Below, one piece after another: positions 8,201 to 11,160 of a stretch of DNA of 11,160 nt (position 1 is the first letter of the stretch; every line of letters begins with the position of its first letter). The translations under genes were made by a program, and so were the position numbers. The stretch is from Entrophospora sp. SA101 (taxonomy: Eukaryota > Glomeromycota > Glomeromycetes > Entrophosporales > Entrophosporaceae). The notes beneath the pieces were generated by a model that ran no database searches, had not been told where the DNA came from, and saw only the letters and a list, made by a program, of their open reading frames with translations. The stretch is from NCBI GenBank assembly GCA_958430865.1, contig CAUDNR010001766.1:1-11160 (forward strand). The letters run 5' to 3'.

Positions 8201-10684
8201 ATGTCTACAACCGTAACACCACCATCACCATCATCATCATTGTCATCACCATCACCATCACCATCACCATCACCATTATCGTCTCCCCCTTCAAATTATT
8301 GTGACCAGGATGCAAACTTTATTATCAATAGCAATCATATTCATTATGAGATGATTGGTAATGATAACAGTGTTAATTATATTAATAATCTTAATAACAC
8401 TGGTATTGCTGATTTTAATATTATTAATGTTAATGATAATCTAGTAGCATCTCATAAATTGAATCAACAGACAATTATTCAAAATAATTTTTTTAGTGCA
8501 TGCCATCAAAGTTCACCTGCTAGTGACATTTATGCTTTGGTAAAAGGAAATCAAAATCAATTATCATTAAATATTAATAATACTGATAATATTAGTAATG
8601 ATGATAGTATTGTTGAAGATAGCAAGATTATTGTTCCAGCTCAACATCATCAACAACCAATAGAATCAATTAATAATGATAATGACATTAGCATAATTAG
8701 TCAAAATCATCAGTTCCAAATCCAACAATTGCGACTACATCAACAGCAACCTAATAAATTTTTTCATCACGATCATATTCCACAAGTTCACCAAAATCAT
8801 CAATTGATCACTAGAAATTCTACACCAAATTTTCATTCTACTATTGATTCTAATAAAATGTTTAAGCAATTCCAAGTTGATAAAGAAAATCAAAGAATCA
8901 TTCAACCATTTACTAAAGCTCTTGATAATAATATTACTCAAAATATTGGTAATAATGTTGATAGCAATAATGATGGCAATCCTATATTTGTAATGGATCA
9001 TAGTAATAATTGTTTTACCACTTTATCAACTCCTAATACACCAACATTTCCTCCTCCTGGACAAATTAATAATGGTATTAGTAATAATGATAACAATAAC
9101 TCTATTAATTATCCACCACCATCATCAGCATTATTAAAACCACCAAATCAAGTTCCTCGTAAAGGTCATACACGTAAAAGGTCATTATCAGCTCCCACTA
9201 TACCCTCGGAAATACAAGATAGTCTTGTTGTTCCATCTTCATCATCATATTATCAACAACAGCAACAACAACACTATCAATATTACAACTATCACAACCA
9301 CGTTTATCAACAACAACAACATCATTATCCAATTAATTGTTTGCCATTTATTGGAAAACCAAATGTTTTAGTTCCAATTCAACGAAATCCAAAAAATTTG
9401 ACACAGTCATCAAAACCACCAATGTCATCTGAGGAATATCGACATAAATTGAATGAGGAATTGGAAAAGGTTGATTTTAATGATATTACTGTTAGTGAAC
9501 TTAAAAATTTGTTAAGACAACGTAATAAACCTGCTACTGGAAAAAAAGCCATTCTTATGCAAAGACTCCAAGAAGAAGTCACATTGGTTAAGGCCATAAA
9601 GAATAATAAGGGTGGAACTGGTAATAGTAATGATAATAATAGTAGTGATAGTAAAGATGTTGATAATAATAATACTAATGATAACAATACCAGTGATAAT
9701 AATGTTGATGATAATCATATTGTAAACAAAGTTAATGTTACAAATAATAATACCAATAATACTGATGATAATGATAATAATAAATTTGATCAGCAGCAGC
9801 AGCAGCAGCAGCAACAACAACAACAACCACAACAACCAATGACTACATCTTCAACAATTACTAATAATAAAATGCTTGATCATGATGTAATGACAATAAA
9901 TCATAATAGTAATAATAATACTACAACAAATTTTTCTTCTTTGTCACAACAACTAAATATTGATGATTCTAGCAATACAATTTCTCACCAAGGTTTTTTC
10001 TTTCAGCATCATCCAATGTCTGCACCTGCTATTAAAACAGAATTTTTTGCTTCTTTAGGAGATAATAATAACAATAATGACACTACTGCTGATAATGATG
10101 ATGATATTGTTATTAAGGATGAAGAAATGAGTAATGTAGATAATTCTGGTGATGTTGCTGTTGTGAATGGTTATGATACTTATCATCAACAACCTTCATC
10201 TGCTCCTTCAATGATGACAGAGTTCAATAATAATTATAATTTTATAAATTATCCAATATCCAATAAAAATTCATTGTCAAGTATGGATGATGGCAATGAT
10301 GACAGTCAAATGATGATGTCTAATGATCCTAATGATCCTACTTCACCTGTATCAACAGCCTCACTATTATTAAATGGTCCATTAAGAATGTTTGTTTCTT
10401 CTCCTCTCCAACATTTTTATAATGAAGAAGAGGCTTTTCAGTTTATTTTTAATCAAAATCAACAACAACAAATATTACAAGATGATGGAAATATGATGAA
10501 TATTAAAACTGAAGGTATTTGTTCATTTAAAGATATGGTTATTTTAATTTTTAGAAGAAATTTATTTATTTATTTTAATTTATTTATTATTTATTAATTA
10601 GAAGATAATTTAGGATATTTTACTACTCCATACACTTTTACTCAACAAGTTGAAGATATTGTTATGGTTGGAGGTATGGTTTGA
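8201..10684 (+). CDS. SAP-domain, Asn/Gln-rich nuclear-type protein
   Basis: Exon 1 is 8201-10514 and exon 2 is 10602-10684 (GAAG/GTATTT donor, TTAATTAG acceptor), giving 798 residues. The N-terminus is Ser-Pro repeats. Residues 320-338 form a basic, phosphosite-like patch (RKGHTRKRSLSAPTIPSEI). A SAP domain lies at about 425-459, with the core FNDITVSELKNLLRQRNKPA then GKKAILMQRLQEE, preceded by a charged helix (408-424). SAP domains are helix-extended-helix folds that usually bind DNA or chromatin; the nuclear role is inferred. Poly-Asn/Asp follows, then poly-Gln (12 residues, DNA 9791-9826), then an acidic C-terminal third with IKTE, IKDE and IKTE sites. No SP-RING, RPEL or other catalytic domain is visible, so it is not a recognisable PIAS/Siz ligase. 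A further possible intron (10674-10728) would change the end from VGGMV to VGEEPNISI, with the stop at 10749-10751. Without splicing, the frame ends at 10597 with a hydrophobic tail. Confidence 0.85.
8240..8276 (+). repeat. Hexanucleotide (ATCACC)n encoding Ser-Pro repeats
   Basis: A run of TCA CCA codon pairs near the start of the SAP-domain gene encodes PSPSPSPSPSP. The purity of the codon pair indicates slippage expansion. The Ser-Pro series would also be a potential substrate for proline-directed kinases; that is inference. Confidence 0.9.
9791..9826 (+). repeat. (CAG)7(CAA)5 poly-Gln tract
   Basis: Seven CAG codons followed by five CAA codons encode 12 Gln in a row in the SAP-domain protein, followed by PQQP. 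The CAG part is pure and so prone to length change. The tract lies just downstream of the Asn/Asp-rich linker that follows the SAP domain. Confidence 0.95.
10515..10601 (+). other. Terminal intron of the SAP gene, length divisible by three
   Basis: The 87-nt intron has a GTATTT donor and an AATTAG acceptor after an AT-rich, T-rich body. An alternative inner acceptor lies at 10552-10553 (TTTTTAG). Retention keeps the frame open only to the stop at 10595-10597. Splicing restores an acidic ending (EDNLGYFTTPYTF...), in keeping with the preceding residues, so splicing is the preferred reading. Confidence 0.75.
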
Positions 10685-10993
10685 AGTTGGTAGCTGAATT
10701 GAATATTGACCAGTTGATCAATTTGTAGAAGAACCCAATATATCAATATAATATTATTTTATTTTTATAAATGATCAATTATTTTTTTTTTAAATTTTTT
10801 TTTTTAGAGAAAAGAAAAAATTATACACTCTTTAATCCTTTTTACATTACTATTTACTTTAATTGTTCACAAATCGAACTATTTCCTCCTAGTTGGGATT
10901 TAGCTCCTTTGGTACCGTGTAATTCATATGACCATCTTTATCTGTCTATATCACATGTATTTCATAGTACCATCCAAGAATAAAATACTATAT
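10685..10993. other. 3' region of the SAP gene
   Basis: Non-coding AT-rich sequence after the stop, with long T-runs at 10781-10805. The open frame from 10771 consists largely of Phe from the T-run and has no recognisable domain; I treat it as accidental. Conservation in a relative would be needed to rescue it. Confidence 0.5.
10979..10984 (+). promoter_or_regulatory. Candidate polyadenylation signal AATAAA
   Basis: A canonical AATAAA lies about 295 bases beyond the SAP-gene stop and immediately before the inverted-repeat element. Its position fits the 3' end of that transcript, but AATAAA is expected by chance in such AT-rich DNA. Confidence 0.4.
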
Positions 10994-11160
10994 AATTCAC
11001 TCTCTATAACTAACCTTCCGTCTTGTATTAATGTGTATTTTTTGTACCACTTTTTGTTATAGAGAAAGATGTTCGTTATTCATTAAAAAAATGAAAAGAG
11101 AAGTTCTTCATGGTGTGACTTTCGTTATAGAAAGATCCGTTATAAAGGAGAGCGAACTGT
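10994..11160. mobile_element. Candidate MITE with degenerate terminal inverted repeats (right edge at or beyond window end)
   Basis: The left side reads ATTCACTCTC-TATAAC (10995-11010). The reverse complement of the right side reads GTTCGCTCTC-CTT-TATAACGG (11157 down to about 11138), so the two ends are imperfect inverted repeats. An exact 10-bp inverted pair also exists: TCTCTATAAC at 11001-11010 and GTTATAGAGA at 11056-11065. The right half contains a direct repeat, GTTATAGAGAAAGATGTTCG at 11056-11075 and CGTTATAGAAAGATCCG at 11123-11139. There is no room for a transposase, so it would be non-autonomous. The TTATAACG-type termini recall Tc1/mariner/pogo-type elements, but that family call is a guess. 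Target-site duplications cannot be checked because the right end is cut. Confidence 0.5.

Noticed and set aside
9512..9835. Minus-strand Leu/Ile-rich frame opposite the SAP gene
   Set aside because: It is the antisense of Asn/Asp codon runs; such shadows are expected opposite AAT/GAT repeats.
4755..10684. Origin from Dictyostelium-like amoeba because of Asn/Gln-rich proteins
   Set aside because: Not excluded, but the intergenic repeats are GC-richer than expected for Dictyostelium spacers, and the GRAM-VASt-TM architecture with short GT-AG introns fits AT-rich early-diverging fungi better. The choice remains inference.
10771..10983. 70-codon open frame after the SAP gene
   Set aside because: The first third comes from T-runs giving poly-Phe. 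No domain, no intron evidence, and it ends at the polyadenylation signal.
1..11160. tRNA, rRNA, CRISPR array or bacterial operon structure
   Set aside because: No cloverleaf with A/B boxes, no rRNA-like conserved blocks, no regularly spaced repeats, and the genes have spliceosomal introns.

Overview
The window looks like nuclear DNA of an AT-rich, intron-bearing fungus. An early-diverging lineage, most probably an arbuscular mycorrhizal fungus (Glomeromycotina, Rhizophagus-like), is the best guess. The clues are proteins full of Asn, Gln, Asp and Ser runs, short GT-AG introns of about 55-117 nt, very AT-rich spacers, moderately GC-richer decayed repeats, and a GRAM+VASt+transmembrane sterol-transfer-type protein. 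The assignment to a lineage is inference; no marker gene is present.

Layout. Positions 1-2876 hold two diverged head-to-tail copies of a roughly 1.34-1.38 kb unit, offset by 1501 bp. Both carry short protein-like open blocks but are broken by stops and indels. An AT-rich inverted-repeat cluster (2904-2937) follows. Positions 3286-4219 hold a small multi-exon gene that no long open reading frame reveals; it was found from splice signals and in-phase short exons, and it encodes an unrecognised basic protein of about 160 residues. One exon junction is unresolved.

Positions 4755-7333 hold a six-exon gene whose joined exons give 714 residues: an Asn-rich N-terminus, a GRAM domain, a linker, a VASt (StART-like) domain and one membrane segment near the C-terminus. 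This is the architecture of Lam/Ltc/GRAMD1 sterol transporters at ER membrane contact sites. Positions 8201-10684 hold a gene for a 798-residue low-complexity nuclear-type protein with one SAP domain (putative DNA or chromatin binding), a 14-3-3-like phosphosite, three SUMO-consensus sites and a thrice-repeated short motif. Its last intron is in frame, so splicing and retention give proteins of identical length with different tails.

The window ends in a polyadenylation signal followed by what looks like a short inverted-repeat DNA transposon (MITE), cut off or ending at the right edge. All three genes are on the plus strand but are separate transcription units; nothing suggests a shared pathway. 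The least explained parts are the decayed tandem repeat, the cryptic small gene and the repeated motif in the SAP protein.
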